Shown here in pieces: positions 24,803 to 24,853 of a stretch of DNA of 24,853 nt; the stretch's first letter is position 1; each line of letters begins with the position of its first letter. The notes beneath the pieces are model-generated. The model saw only the letters and a list, made by a program, of their open reading frames with translations. It was not told the origin of the DNA and searched no databases. This DNA comes from Staphylococcus argenteus (GTDB lineage: Bacteria > Bacillota > Bacilli > Staphylococcales > Staphylococcaceae), in contig NC_016942.1 of assembly GCF_000236925.1 (NCBI RefSeq), positions 1 to 24,853 on the forward strand, written 5' to 3'. Made by a program: the position numbers and the translations under genes.

Positions 24803-24853
24803 ATTTTGAGAGTTGACCACCCACGTTCTCCGTAAACTACAAATGTGGGTGGT
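24803..24853. repeat. Dyad that continues across the window ends
   Basis: The 22-bp arm 24803-24824 (ATTTTGAGAGTTGACCACCC...) is the exact complement of 24845-24853 joined to 1-13, with a 20-nt loop (24825-24844). The break of a perfect stem by the window edges shows that base 24853 adjoins base 1. The stem may be a terminator for the cut gene at 28-131 or a replication/transfer hairpin. Confidence 0.85.

Overview
The window is a low-GC (Staphylococcus-type) multiresistance plasmid. Evidence for the host: a pSK1-type RepA_N replicon and Par, IS257, IS1272, Tn552-type bla genes, qacA/qacR, cadD/cadX, Sin recombinase and a staphylococcal FabI. The two ends probably join. Bases 24803-24853 followed by 1-13 form a perfect 22-bp inverted repeat with a 20-nt loop that is cut by the window edge, so this looks like one complete circular plasmid of 24.85 kb.

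Layout. (1) 1-5000: wreckage of rolling-circle (RCR) plasmids. It holds a divergent IS257, a Rep gene beheaded by that IS, an ssoA-type single-strand origin, an IS257 tail, the cadDX cadmium operon, a second ssoA in inverse orientation and a second Rep C-terminus. (2) 5000-7200: the functional replicon, with repA (iterons inside the gene), an antisense RNAI-like transcript, and par with its upstream repeats. (3) 7200-9650: a broken HAD phosphatase gene, an unknown membrane protein, and an IS110-family element with a possible bridge-RNA leader and no normal start codon. (4) 9700-12741: an extra fabI (sh-fabI type, with Cys at residue 204) followed by a full IS1272, as in the triclosan-resistance element TnSha1. 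(5) 12789-15190: qacA (Asp323, so QacA rather than QacB) with its repressor qacR and the IR1 operator. (6) 15280-19942: sin with resH, a Tn552-type bin recombinase, and blaI-blaR1-blaZ. (7) 20246-22692: an accessory module bounded by inverted copies of a 13-bp sequence that resembles the Sin res motif. It carries a 590-aa Abi/DRT-type reverse transcriptase and an Fst/PepA1-type type I toxin-antitoxin locus. (8) 22735-23957: a secreted SAR2788-like putative toxin divergent from a four-helix membrane protein, possibly its immunity protein. (9) 23958-24853: about 900 bp without a gene, rich in inverted and direct repeats; candidate transfer or replication sites.

How it works together. RepA/RNAI/Par, Sin/resH and the type I TA would give copy control, partition, multimer resolution and addiction. 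blaZ, qacA, fabI and cadD give beta-lactam, antiseptic/biocide, triclosan and cadmium resistance. The RT is a probable anti-phage gene, and the secreted toxin pair may act in competition. The most interesting part is the RT plus type I TA island at 20.2-22.7 kb. All calls are from reading the sequence and recalled family knowledge; no database search was run.
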